NCBI GenBank assembly: GCA_039198225.1 | Contig: JBCCTQ010000012.1 | Location: 1-64,000, forward strand | DNA: 64,000 nt | From: JASJAR01 sp039198225 | GTDB lineage: Bacteria > Pseudomonadota > Alphaproteobacteria > Rhodobacterales > Rhodobacteraceae | Reading direction: 5' to 3' | Part shown: positions 25,564 to 33,630 of the stretch, in pieces | How positions within the stretch are numbered: the first letter of the stretch is position 1 | How the letters are laid out: every line of letters starts with the position of its first letter | Made by a program: the position numbers and the translations under genes | The notes under the pieces: generated by a model | What the model was told of the DNA's origin: nothing | Database searches by the model: none | Seen by the model: only the letters and a program-made list of their open reading frames with translations

Positions 25564-26013
25564 CTAAAGCTGGCCCCACGCCAGCCCCCGGGCTTTCCAT
25601 CCATTGATGGACCCCCGGTGGTTATCCGGATCCAGATCACCCTCGAACCCTTCGGCCACGTTCAAAAGCTGAGGGACCTGACCACCGGACAGACCGGCTT
25701 CCCCCACAGCTTCCGCCGCGCTCAACGACCGAACGCCCGATCGACAAAGGAACATCAACACGGAGGGGTCGGACCCCTCCAATGCCTCTTGTACCTCCGC
25801 GACAAAGCGCGGGTTTTGTGACATGTCCGGCCAAGCCGCCCACTCCACGAGGAGCAGGTCATGGCCCAGCTCGGATAGGTCAGGAACGCCCACGAAGCCC
25901 CACTCCGCGCGAGTTCTGACATCGATGAGCCGGGCGTTGGGATCCGTCTTCAGAAGGTCCCACGCGTCGGTCGGCAGCACCGCTCCGACGCCCGAACCTG
26001 GGCCCCAGCTCAC
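25564..26013 (-). CDS. rhodanese-like domain protein
   Basis: About 150-residue single rhodanese domain. The active-site loop is CRSGVRS with Cys as the expected persulfide carrier, and the N-terminal signature LIDVRTRAEWGFVG is clear. It ends with a strand/helix (INGWKARGLAW) characteristic of a subgroup common in Rhodobacterales. Start is ambiguous: GTG 26013 has GGGGGG about seven bases ahead, whereas a TTG at 26028 adds five residues with no site. It sits directly upstream of dnaA on the same strand. Substrate unknown. Confidence 0.85.
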   Translation of the reverse strand: MSWGPGSGVGAVLPTDAWDLLKTDPNARLIDVRTRAEWGFVGVPDLSELGHDLLLVEWAAWPDMSQNPRFVAEVQEALEGSDPSVLMFLCRSGVRSLSAAEAVGEAGLSGGQVPQLLNVAEGFEGDLDPDNHRGSINGWKARGLAWGQL

Positions 26014-26040
26014 CTCATGTCCCCCCAAGACAATATGAAT

Positions 26041-26160
26041 CGCTTGATCAAGTAGCCAGGCTGTCGCCCCCTTAGCAACAACTCTTCTTGCTTGACACTA
26101 TTGTGGATGACAAAGAATCTTCGCTTTTGCTAAGTCTTTGTAAAAATCCGCAAAGCGCTG
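26041..26160 (-). promoter_or_regulatory. AT-rich upstream region of rhodanese-dnaA with DnaA-box-like site
   Basis: This stretch is clearly more AT-rich than the genes around it. It contains TGTGGATGA (26102-26110), which differs at one of nine bases from the complement of the DnaA box TTATCCACA. A minus-strand candidate promoter is TTTACA (26144-26139), 17 bases, AAGATT (26121-26116), upstream of the rhodanese-like and dnaA genes. A single box-like site is too little to call an origin; self-regulation of dnaA is the more modest reading. Confidence 0.4.
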
Positions 26161-26170
26161 ATATTAAAAC

Positions 26171-26196
26171 AAAAAAGGCGCCGATTTTTCGGCGCC
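26171..26196 (-). terminator. rho-independent terminator of rpsT
   Basis: Perfect 8-bp stem GGCGCCGA / TCGGCGCC with a 4-base loop (26177-26196). On the minus strand it is followed by TTTTTTGTTTT, reaching to about 26166. It lies 31 bases after the rpsT stop. Confidence 0.9.
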
Positions 26197-26227
26197 CTCA
26201 AAAAAATTACCGTTTTGTGACGCGGCC

Positions 26228-26491
26228 TTAGCCGATCGCCTTTACCCGAGCGGAAAGTCGCGACATTTTTCGAGAGGCAGTGTTTTTATGAAACACACCC
26301 TTGCTGACGCCGCGCATCAGTTCGGGTTGCGCTTCTTTGAGCGCCGTCGCGGCTGCGTCCTTATCGCCTGACGCAATGGCCTCTTCGACCTTCCTCAGAT
26401 GGGTGCGGATCCGCGACCGCCGGGCCTTGTTGACCGCGAACCGGCTGAGGTTCTGGCGCGCGCGCTTTTTCGACTGGGGCGTATTCGCCAT
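26228..26491 (-). CDS. rpsT: 30S ribosomal protein S20
   Basis: 87-residue S20, a helical, highly basic protein that binds the 5' domain of 16S rRNA. It starts MANTPQSKKRARQN and has the usual composition and length. It has its own promoter (26527-26555) and terminator (26171-26196), so it is a monocistronic unit between mutM and the dnaA region, the usual Rhodobacterales order. Confidence 0.97.
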   Translation of the reverse strand: MANTPQSKKRARQNLSRFAVNKARRSRIRTHLRKVEEAIASGDKDAAATALKEAQPELMRGVSKGVFHKNTASRKMSRLSARVKAIG

Positions 26492-26526
26492 TGGGGCACT
26501 CCGATCCGTGCTGAAACCGAAGCGGC

Positions 26527-26555
26527 TGAATAGGACCGAGGAGGGAGCCTGTCAA
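26527..26555 (-). promoter_or_regulatory. sigma-70-type promoter of rpsT
   Basis: On the minus strand TTGACA (26555-26550), a 17-base spacer and TATTCA (26532-26527). The -35 is a perfect consensus. The predicted start lies about 28 bases ahead of the rpsT ATG at 26491, and the element begins 40 bases downstream of the mutM stop. Confidence 0.75.
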
Positions 26556-26594
26556 CGCCCGAGCCCGGGTTTTTGCCCTTGATTTGCACCGATG

Positions 26595-27446
26595 TCAGGT
26601 CTGGCAGACCGCACAGTAAAAGCTCGACCGCCCCGATTGGACGATCCGGCGCACTTGGCCGCCACAGCCAGGCCTTGCGCAGGCTGACCCCTCGCGGTCG
26701 TATACGCGAAACGCATGTTGGAAATAGCCGAGTTCGCCATCGGCCTGTCGGTAGTCGCGCAACGACGAGCCTCCGGCTTCGATGGCGTCCTCCAGAACCT
26801 CCCGGATCACCGGTGCCAGGGCTTCGATCCTTGCTTTGGAGATCCGCCCTGCGTGGCGTTTCGGCGAAATCCCCGCCCGGTGGAGCGCTTCGCAGACATA
26901 GATGTTGCCGAGGCCTGCCACGACCCGCTGGTCGAGAAGGGCCGCCTTGATTGGGGTTCTCCGACCTTTGAGCCGTTTGGCAAGATACGCGCCCCCGAAC
27001 CCATTGCCTAAAGGTTCCGGGCCGAGATTGGCAATCAACCAATGGCTCTCAAGGGCGTCGGTCGGTGCAAGATCCATCGCCCCAAACCGACGTGGGTCAT
27101 TGAACGTCACCTCCGCGCCATTTCCCATCCCGAAGACCACGTGGTCATGTTTGGGATCGCCGCCCGTGCCGTGGTGGAACCGGCCATGGATCTCGCCCGA
27201 GATCACGATCCGACCGGACATGCCGAGGTGAATGATCAACGTCTCGCCGGAGGAGAGATGGGCCAAGATATACTTCGATCGCCGCCCCAGATGGGTGATC
27301 GTTTGGCCCCGGAGGCGTGCGGCCATATTCTCGGGAAACGGCCAGCGAAGATCGGGCCGGCGGATCTCGATCTCGGCGATCTCGGCGCCGGCCATCACCG
27401 GTTCGAGCCCGCGGCGCACCGTTTCCACCTCTGGCAATTCAGGCAT
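26595..27446 (-). CDS. mutM: formamidopyrimidine-DNA glycosylase
   Basis: 283-residue Fpg/MutM, which excises 8-oxoguanine and formamidopyrimidines in base-excision repair. The catalytic N-terminus is MPELPEVETVRRGL (Pro2 and Glu3). A helix-two-turn-helix follows in the middle (VVAGLGNIYVCEAL), and the C-terminal zinc finger has CARPGC and YCAVCQT. ATG 27446 fixes Pro2 correctly. It is divergent from ubiE. Confidence 0.97.
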   Translation of the reverse strand: MPELPEVETVRRGLEPVMAGAEIAEIEIRRPDLRWPFPENMAARLRGQTITHLGRRSKYILAHLSSGETLIIHLGMSGRIVISGEIHGRFHHGTGGDPKHDHVVFGMGNGAEVTFNDPRRFGAMDLAPTDALESHWLIANLGPEPLGNGFGGAYLAKRLKGRRTPIKAALLDQRVVAGLGNIYVCEALHRAGISPKRHAGRISKARIEALAPVIREVLEDAIEAGGSSLRDYRQADGELGYFQHAFRVYDREGSACARPGCGGQVRRIVQSGRSSFYCAVCQT

Positions 27447-27519
27447 GCGCGTCCCCAGATCGCACCCAGGCGTCCATTGTTCTCGCCTTGCGGGGACCTA
27501 TAAGAAAGGTCAGTTCAAG

Positions 27520-28287
27520 ATGGACGCAAGAGCTATGGCAGAAAATTCCGCCAAAACCACGCACTTCGGCGACCGAGAGGTGCCGGAGGCAGAGAAGGCC
27601 GGTCTGGTACGGGGCGTCTTTACGTCGGTGGCCTCGAAATATGATCTGATGAACGATTTGATGTCCGCGGGCGTCCATCGGCTCTGGAAAGACGCGATGA
27701 TGGACTGGCTCGCGCCCCGGCCGGGCCAACGGCTCCTCGATATGGCCGGCGGCACTGGAGACATCGCGTTTCGGTTTCTCAAACGCGCGCCGGGGGCGAC
27801 GGCGGTGGTTTCCGATCTGACGGAAGAAATGCTGAGCGAGGGCGCTCGCCGAGCCGAGGCAGAAAACTATGCCGGCGCGATAGAGTGGGTCGTGGGCGAT
27901 GCGATGGCGCTGCCTTTCGAAGATCAGAGCTTTGACGTCTACACGATCAGTTTTGGCATCCGGAACGTCACAAGACCCCAGGATGCCTTGTCGGAGGCCT
28001 TCCGCGTGCTCCGCCCTGGGGGTCGGCTCATGGTTCTCGAGTTTTCCCAATTGCCCAATCCCGGCCTGCAACGGCTCTACGATCTTTATTCCTTCAATGT
28101 CATTCCTGCCCTCGGCCAGGCGGTGACGGGCGACCGGGAGAGCTATCAATACTTGGTCGAATCGATCCGAAGGTTCCCAGACCAGGAAACCTTTGCCGGT
28201 ATGATCGGCGCCGCCGGGTTCGATCAGGTCCGCTACCGTAACCTCTCCCAAGGTGTCGCCTGTCTCCATTCGGGCTGGAAGCTCTAA
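27520..28287 (+). CDS. ubiE: demethylmenaquinone/ubiquinone C-methyltransferase
   Basis: 255-residue class I SAM-dependent methyltransferase of the UbiE/COQ5 type. The SAM motif I is LDMAGGTGDIAFR; family signatures KYDLMNDLMSAGVHRLWK and SFGIRNVTRP are present. It adds the C2 methyl group in ubiquinone synthesis. ATG 27520 has AAAGG about ten bases ahead; ATG 27535 is an alternative that removes five residues. Three bases separate it from ubiB. Confidence 0.95.
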   Translation: MDARAMAENSAKTTHFGDREVPEAEKAGLVRGVFTSVASKYDLMNDLMSAGVHRLWKDAMMDWLAPRPGQRLLDMAGGTGDIAFRFLKRAPGATAVVSDLTEEMLSEGARRAEAENYAGAIEWVVGDAMALPFEDQSFDVYTISFGIRNVTRPQDALSEAFRVLRPGGRLMVLEFSQLPNPGLQRLYDLYSFNVIPALGQAVTGDRESYQYLVESIRRFPDQETFAGMIGAAGFDQVRYRNLSQGVACLHSGWKL

Positions 28288-28290
28288 GGG

Positions 28291-29817
28291 TTGCGCGGAC
28301 CCCACAATATCATTCGCCTGATCCGAACCGGGGCGACATTGGTGCGGACCGGGGCGATGAATGTCGTGCTCGATGCCTTCGATGCGCCGCGCCCCTTACG
28401 GGCCATCGCATGGGTGCTCGGCGCGCCGTTTTCCTGGCTCGGGATCAAAGGCGATCCCACATTACCGCCCGCGACCCGGGCCATAACCGCTTTGGGGCCG
28501 GCCTATATCAAGTTCGGGCAGATCCTCTCGACCCGGCCCGATGTGGTGGGGGCGGAACTGGCCGCCCAACTTCGCGTTCTTCAAGACAACCTGCCGCCCT
28601 TTCCCACCGCCACGGCCAAAGCCATTGTCGCACGGGAATTGGGCGCGCCGGTCGATGATCTCTTTATTGAATTTGGCGACGCGATCGCGGCCGCCTCGAT
28701 CGCCCAGGTCCATCCCGCGCGCCTCGCCGAGACTGGAGAACGCGTTGCCGTCAAAGTCCTCCGCCCAAAGATTGAAGCGGCGTTTCAAAAGGACATTGAC
28801 GCCTTTTACTTCGCGGCTTGGGTGATTGAGCGGCTGTCCCCCTCGACCCGGCGCCTCCGTCCCGTTGACGTGATCGCCCATTTTGAAGCCACGGTCCTCG
28901 GCGAATTGGATCTTAGGCTCGAAACCTCCGCCGCCGCAGAATTCAAAGCCAATACCGAGGGCGACAAAGGCTTTGCGGTGCCATCGGTCCATTGGTTTTT
29001 GTCCTCCCGCCGGGTGATGACGCTCGAATGGGTCGAGGGGATCCCGATGGGCGATGTGACTGCGATCCAAGCGGCGGGTTTTGACAAGACCGAGATCGGC
29101 ACCAGGGTCTTACGGCTCTTTCTGTCCCAAGCCCTTCGGGACGGGTATTTCCATGCCGATATGCACCAGGGCAATCTCAAGCTCGGGCCCCGGGGCGAAA
29201 TCATCGCCATGGATTTCGGGATTATGGGCCGGATCGACGAATATACTCGACGGGTCTATGCGGAAATCCTCTTTGGCTTCATTCGGAAAAATTACCGCCG
29301 GGTGGCCGAGGTTCATTTTGAAGCGGGCTACGTCCCGCCCGACCGTGACGTGGATGAATTTGCCCGCGCCCTCCGCTCAGTGGCCGAGCCGATTTTCGGC
29401 ATGGATGCGTCCCGGATCTCAATGGGTCGGCTTTTGACCTATCTCTTTGAGGTGACCGAGCGGTTCGGGATGGAAACACGGACCGAATTGATCTTGCTTC
29501 AGCGGACCATGGTCGTGGTCGAAGGGGTGGCGCGGAGCCTCAACCCGTCGATCAATATGTGGGAGGTCGCCCGGCCGACGGTCGAGGATTACATCAAGGA
29601 AAATATCGGTCCAAGGGCCCTGCTCCGCGATCTCGGCAATACCGCGCGCGTGGTGGGCCGGTTCGGGCCGCGACTGCCGCAACTCGCCGAAGACGCACTC
29701 TTGGGCCGGGCCCGTCTGCCGCAAAACGCCCCTCCGCCCACTGCCAATCCGTTCCTTTGGATCTGTGTTGGCGGTGCCCTTGTGGGGGCAGGCGTGGGGC
29801 TCGGATTGCTCTTTTGA
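28291..29817 (+). CDS. ubiB: ubiquinone biosynthesis kinase-like protein UbiB
   Basis: 508-residue UbiB, an atypical ABC1-family protein kinase-like ATPase needed for ubiquinone synthesis. The KxGQ motif appears as YIKFGQILSTRPD, the Ala-rich nucleotide loop as AAASIAQVH, the catalytic region as HADMHQGN and the metal site as AMDFG. Two C-terminal hydrophobic segments, the last (FLWICVGGALVGAGVGLGLLF) abbreviated here as about residues 487-508, anchor it to the membrane. The start codon is TTG at 28291, three bases after the ubiE stop. Confidence 0.95.
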   Translation: MRGPHNIIRLIRTGATLVRTGAMNVVLDAFDAPRPLRAIAWVLGAPFSWLGIKGDPTLPPATRAITALGPAYIKFGQILSTRPDVVGAELAAQLRVLQDNLPPFPTATAKAIVARELGAPVDDLFIEFGDAIAAASIAQVHPARLAETGERVAVKVLRPKIEAAFQKDIDAFYFAAWVIERLSPSTRRLRPVDVIAHFEATVLGELDLRLETSAAAEFKANTEGDKGFAVPSVHWFLSSRRVMTLEWVEGIPMGDVTAIQAAGFDKTEIGTRVLRLFLSQALRDGYFHADMHQGNLKLGPRGEIIAMDFGIMGRIDEYTRRVYAEILFGFIRKNYRRVAEVHFEAGYVPPDRDVDEFARALRSVAEPIFGMDASRISMGRLLTYLFEVTERFGMETRTELILLQRTMVVVEGVARSLNPSINMWEVARPTVEDYIKENIGPRALLRDLGNTARVVGRFGPRLPQLAEDALLGRARLPQNAPPPTANPFLWICVGGALVGAGVGLGLLF

Positions 29818-29958
29818 ACGGGGGCACTTTGGGCTCGGTTGGTCGTTAGCACCTGCAACCACGTGGCCCAAACCCGACTGAGCTTGGGACTGTGCCGCTC
29901 CGGTCGGGTTTAGGCAGAAAGACCAGGAACCTCACGCCGTCGAGGACACTATCCTCAA

Positions 29959-30654
29959 TCAAGCCCCGTCGGCGGCCGCCGGATCGCGGAGGGCATTCAC
30001 AACATCCGACGACACTGTGATCCCGCCCGGGAGAACCAATTCGACCCCACCATTTTCAAGTCGGGCTTCCGTGACCCGGCCATAGACTTCGACAATGTCT
30101 GTCGCCAGAATCTGGTCGCCCGATCGGCTTTCGACGGTGAACTCGTAGGTGCCGTATGGGAGCGCGCTGCCGTCGTTTGTAACCCCGGCCCATTCCAAGG
30201 GTCCGGCCGTCGTCGGAAGATCAAGCCGTTGGATCAGGGCGCCATTGGCGTCTCGGACAAGGAGGCTCGCCCCGTCCGCGCCCTCGGCCGGTTCAGGATA
30301 AAGCGTGATCGGCGCGCCGTCGAAATATCCGTCCATCGGTGCCCGGATATCGCGCCCGACCCAATCGGCCATTTGACCGAGACTGTCCGCCCCCATCGCC
30401 GATGACAGATCTTTTAGAAGGTCATTGGTCAGGACCTGTTGCTCGACGCCGGAGAAGGTCGCGAGTTGGGTTGAGAAATCGGTCGACTCAAGGGGATTTA
30501 GGGGATCCTGGTTTTCAAGTTGCGCCGTGAGCAGGCGGAGAAAGGTTTCAAAGTCCGAACTGATGAGACTGTCATTCTCAGACGTGCTTGGCTCCGTCGC
30601 TGCAACTGTGCTGGTTTGGCTTTGTTGGGTCGTTGTCGTGCTCGCCACATCCAT
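29959..30654 (-). CDS. flgD: flagellar hook assembly protein FlgD
   Basis: 231-residue FlgD, the scaffold that caps the growing hook. The conserved N-terminal block FLRLLTAQLENQDPLNP and TQLATFSGVEQQ are present, followed by a tudor/FnIII-type pair of domains (LYPEPAEGADGASLLVRDA, GTYEFTVESRSGDQ). Twelve bases separate it from fliK upstream, and it is convergent with ubiB. It marks the left end of the flagellar locus. Confidence 0.95.
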   Translation of the reverse strand: MDVASTTTTQQSQTSTVAATEPSTSENDSLISSDFETFLRLLTAQLENQDPLNPLESTDFSTQLATFSGVEQQVLTNDLLKDLSSAMGADSLGQMADWVGRDIRAPMDGYFDGAPITLYPEPAEGADGASLLVRDANGALIQRLDLPTTAGPLEWAGVTNDGSALPYGTYEFTVESRSGDQILATDIVEVYGRVTEARLENGGVELVLPGGITVSSDVVNALRDPAAADGA

Positions 30655-30666
30655 CGGCGGGTCCTC

Positions 30667-32655
30667 CTATAATCTCATGTCGAGGCCGGTTGGGGCCGCT
30701 TGGGGTGGCGCCCAGAGTTCGTCGGCGGGTGCCGCGATCTCGCCCGGGGAAGCGGCGCCGGCTCGGCCAAACTGCCCCTCGAAGCTCCCGCCTCCGTCCG
30801 ATCCCGAGCCTGCGAAACTAAAGTCGAGTTTCCCAAACCCCTGGCCCTGGAGGTCACGGCTGAGAAGATCGATATGGCGGCGGATCAGGTCGAGCGTTTC
30901 AGGCCGCTCGGCGAGGATCGTGACGCTCATTCCGTAATCACTCGGCGCCATGGTGAGGCGGACGCGGCCCAATTCTTCGGGCGACAGCGTGATTTCGATC
31001 TGCCCGTCCTGCCGGGTCCGCGCGGCTTCGGCGATTTGCGCTAAGACAGCTTGCGCCTTGGGTGCGGGCTGGCGAGGGGCATCGAAAGCGCTTGCGCTTT
31101 GGGGGCCCGTCGTCTCGCGGAGAACGGTTTCGGTGGCCACGAACTCGGCCTCTACCGGCATGTCTCCTGGGCTAAGCGCCGTATCTGGAAGGGCGAGGCC
31201 GCTGTTTTGGCGGAGGGTTTGATCTCCGTGCGTTGGCAAGGCCACTCGCTGGTCGGGCGGGGACGCGCCGTTCTGGCTCACGTCCCGCCGAAGGGTTTTC
31301 CTAGTGTCCAGGCTCTCTGTCTCCTCCGCTGGGTCGGTCCGCCGATCGGGGGCATCGCCGGGCGTCGTACCCGGCGCCCTGGCCGAGGCCTGGGGTCGGA
31401 TCCCATCAATCACACCGGTCGCTGCCGCGCCGCTCGACACGCCTGCTCCGGCAACGGGCGGCGTTGCGTCGGCCCTTGGAATGGGAGTGCTTTCCGGACC
31501 GTCGGCGGCTTGCGGCAGGGTTAGCGGCGTAGCCGGTTTGGGTTCCGAACTCCCTTGAATGCTGACTGGGCGGTCCCAACTGGCGCTGGTCCCTTCTGGA
31601 CCCAGGCGGAGCAGCGCACCCTTCGCCGCCCCATCGCCTTTTTGAATGGGCCTTTCGAGGGTGGCCTCTCGCGCATCGCCGGTCGCGCGAACCTCGGCAG
31701 TTTGCCCATTTGAAGTGGCCGCATCCCGGCCAAGAACCCGGACCGCGACCGGTTCGAGTTCCGTCGGCGTGGACTGCGTTTTTGGTGGAGGCGGTCCTTC
31801 TTTCGCTTCGACACGGGCAGAAACCGGAGCGTCGGTGGCCCCCGGAGGCGTCGCTTGGGCTTGCAGCGCCTTCGTCGGGGCCGACGCGGCACTCTGGACG
31901 GATTTGATCGGCTCCTCGAAGCCGGCTGTCGAAAGGGCTGGCCTTTGTTCTATCTCAGCGACTTGAAGTTGACCGGACGGTGGAATTGACGCCGAGGATT
32001 TGGGCGTGTCTGGCCGGACAAACTCAAGGGGTTCGGAAGCCCGGCGCAGGCTGCCGATATCTGATGTCTTCTGACCAGACCGCTCTGCCCCTGGGATTTT
32101 GGCAACTTGAACGGTGTCGGAACGTGGGGCGTCCTCATCTTTTGTCCCAAGCTTTGGATCTGAGGACGGCGATATGGAAGGGATCGGGTCTGACGGGAGC
32201 CGCCCACCAGGTTCTACTAGGTCCAGGCGCTGAGCTGCGGCGGCTTGGGGTGACAGCTGATTAGAAGTCTTTACGTTGGAAGATAGCAATGGTGGCGCAT
32301 CATCCTCGGGTGGAGCTGCACTTGGCGTTGCGTCACCGGGGAGCAGGGGAGCGACCGACAGGTCTTGAAACGGAGCCGGTGCGTTCGCCGCTTTTTGGGG
32401 CAGACCATCCACTGGAAACATTGGTTGAGGCTCGGCCGAGGAGGGTCGGCCGTCGTTTGCCTCGACACCCGCCTCACCCTTGTCCGCGCCGTCCTGAGGC
32501 ACGAGACGGCCGAATGTCGATCCGCCTTGGGCGCTATCCCCATCGGTGCCTTGGCCGTTTTCGCCCTCGACCGGCAGAGCCCCGTTCGCCCGGTGCACAT
32601 TCCCGGAATTTGCGACCGTTCCGGTCAACAGCGATGCAATTGATGACGTGTCCAT
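30667..32655 (-). CDS. fliK: flagellar hook-length control protein FliK
   Basis: 662-residue FliK, the secreted ruler and substrate-specificity switch. The first about 520 residues are Pro/Ala/Ser/Gly-rich and low in complexity, as expected for the extended ruler. The conserved globular C-terminal domain is seen in IEITLSPEELGRVRL, SVTILAERPETLDLIRRH and GKLDFSFAG. It overlaps no other gene and precedes flgD by 12 bases. The ruler is long compared with Salmonella FliK (405), which is common in alphaproteobacteria. Confidence 0.9.
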   Translation of the reverse strand: MDTSSIASLLTGTVANSGNVHRANGALPVEGENGQGTDGDSAQGGSTFGRLVPQDGADKGEAGVEANDGRPSSAEPQPMFPVDGLPQKAANAPAPFQDLSVAPLLPGDATPSAAPPEDDAPPLLSSNVKTSNQLSPQAAAAQRLDLVEPGGRLPSDPIPSISPSSDPKLGTKDEDAPRSDTVQVAKIPGAERSGQKTSDIGSLRRASEPLEFVRPDTPKSSASIPPSGQLQVAEIEQRPALSTAGFEEPIKSVQSAASAPTKALQAQATPPGATDAPVSARVEAKEGPPPPKTQSTPTELEPVAVRVLGRDAATSNGQTAEVRATGDAREATLERPIQKGDGAAKGALLRLGPEGTSASWDRPVSIQGSSEPKPATPLTLPQAADGPESTPIPRADATPPVAGAGVSSGAAATGVIDGIRPQASARAPGTTPGDAPDRRTDPAEETESLDTRKTLRRDVSQNGASPPDQRVALPTHGDQTLRQNSGLALPDTALSPGDMPVEAEFVATETVLRETTGPQSASAFDAPRQPAPKAQAVLAQIAEAARTRQDGQIEITLSPEELGRVRLTMAPSDYGMSVTILAERPETLDLIRRHIDLLSRDLQGQGFGKLDFSFAGSGSDGGGSFEGQFGRAGAASPGEIAAPADELWAPPQAAPTGLDMRL

Positions 32656-32766
32656 TCTGGTCCCAACTTTCTGTCGGTACTGTCGGATTTACGCCCCAGG
32701 AGTTACCTGACCTTTACCGGTTGTCCGGCAAAAGGCGGAAAGTACCGCCAATTGGAAGGACCTCCG

Positions 32767-33060
32767 ATGCAGCCCACCGACCCCGCTTTGGCCGCGCTTC
32801 GGCCTTTGATCGTGCAGAATGCCAAGCCGGATACGTCCGACGGTGCGCTCCGAGCCGCCGCCAAGGAGCTCGAGGCGGCGTTTTTGTCGGAAATGCTCGC
32901 AGCCGCGAAGGTCGGCGAGATGCCAGGCGAGTTCGGCGGCGGGATCGGCGAAGAGCAATTCGTCTCGCTCCTTCGCGACGCCCAGGCCGAGGCCATGGTC
33001 GAGGCCGGCGGGATCGGTCTGGCCGAGCAGATCTTCCGCGCAACGGCGAAAAAGGCATAG
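32767..33060 (+). CDS. flgJ: flagellar rod-binding protein FlgJ, muramidase-less
   Basis: 97-residue protein matching only the N-terminal rod-binding domain of FlgJ (LEAAFLSEMLAAAK, GEEQFVSLLRDAQAEAM). The peptidoglycan hydrolase half of enterobacterial FlgJ is absent; the lytic transglycosylase at 47267-48082 in the same locus may supply it. ATG 32767 has AAGGA about five bases ahead; an in-frame ATG at 32752 would include that site in the coding region. Three bases separate it from the next gene. Confidence 0.88.
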   Translation: MQPTDPALAALRPLIVQNAKPDTSDGALRAAAKELEAAFLSEMLAAAKVGEMPGEFGGGIGEEQFVSLLRDAQAEAMVEAGGIGLAEQIFRATAKKA

Positions 33061-33063
33061 AGA

Positions 33064-33408
33064 ATGGCGGATGCGAGAGACCATCTCGACGCGCTTGAGG
33101 ATCTTCTTGAACGGGAGCGTGCCCTCTTGCTCTCAGGCTCGCTTGACGGGCTTGCCCGGTTGGCCGACGAAAAGACCCGGTTGCTCACCAAGGCGCCCTT
33201 GGGCAGTGATCCCCGCCGGGTGGCCCGGCTCCGGTGGCTGGCCGAGCGGAACGGGAAACTCCTCGAAGCGGCGGCCAAAGGCATAAGGTCGGTTGCGGCT
33301 CGGCTCCAGGCGGTGCGGGACGGTCCAGAGCCCCTATCGACCTATGGCTCCGATGGCGGGCGCCATCAGATTGGCCCGGCACGGCGTTCGGTCGAGAAAC
33401 GCGCCTGA
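33064..33408 (+). CDS. FlgN-like flagellar chaperone
   Basis: 114-residue, mainly helical charged protein. The pattern LEDLLERERALLLSGSLDGL followed by an ADEKTRLL segment is that of FlgN-type chaperones for hook-associated proteins FlgK and FlgL. It directly follows flgJ, a place where FlgN-like genes sit in Rhodobacterales. Similarity is by pattern only, so the chaperone role is inferred. It is followed by 222 bases leading to the flagellin gene. Confidence 0.7.
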   Translation: MADARDHLDALEDLLERERALLLSGSLDGLARLADEKTRLLTKAPLGSDPRRVARLRWLAERNGKLLEAAAKGIRSVAARLQAVRDGPEPLSTYGSDGGRHQIGPARRSVEKRA

Positions 33409-33460
33409 GCCAGAGACCTCAAGTGATCGCTAAAATCCAACCGGTTTTCCAAAGCCGAGA

Positions 33461-33475
33461 TTAGCATTTCCTTAG
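33461..33475. promoter_or_regulatory. weak CtrA-like site upstream of flagellin
   Basis: TTAG-N7-TTAG, two mismatches from the CtrA consensus TTAA-N7-TTAA, about 155 bases ahead of the flagellin ATG in the gene-free 33409-33630 interval. Offered only because a better site occurs at fliL/fliF. Confidence 0.25.
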
Positions 33476-33630
33476 CCATTCCACGCGAACGTCGAAGTGC
33501 ATCCCTGGGGGAGAGGATGGCGTGGGCTCGGCGTCGCACCGGCTCACTGACGTCAGAATGACGCGCCGCCGCAGAAGTGGCAGATCCACTGTAACCGGCG
33601 CGAAAACGCCAAAAGGAACAGGAGCCGGAA

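Noticed and set aside
26029..26227. Chromosomal replication origin
   Set aside because: Only one DnaA-box-like site is visible; the proximity of dnaA alone is not evidence in alphaproteobacteria.
29871..29910. Terminator between ubiB and flgD (AACCCGAC / GTCGGGTT)
   Set aside because: The 24-base loop and short T-run make it too weak to list as a feature.
33431..33462. Possible sigma-28 promoter (TAAA ... GCCGAGAT) ahead of flagellin
   Set aside because: The spacing between the two parts is about four bases too long for the known consensus.
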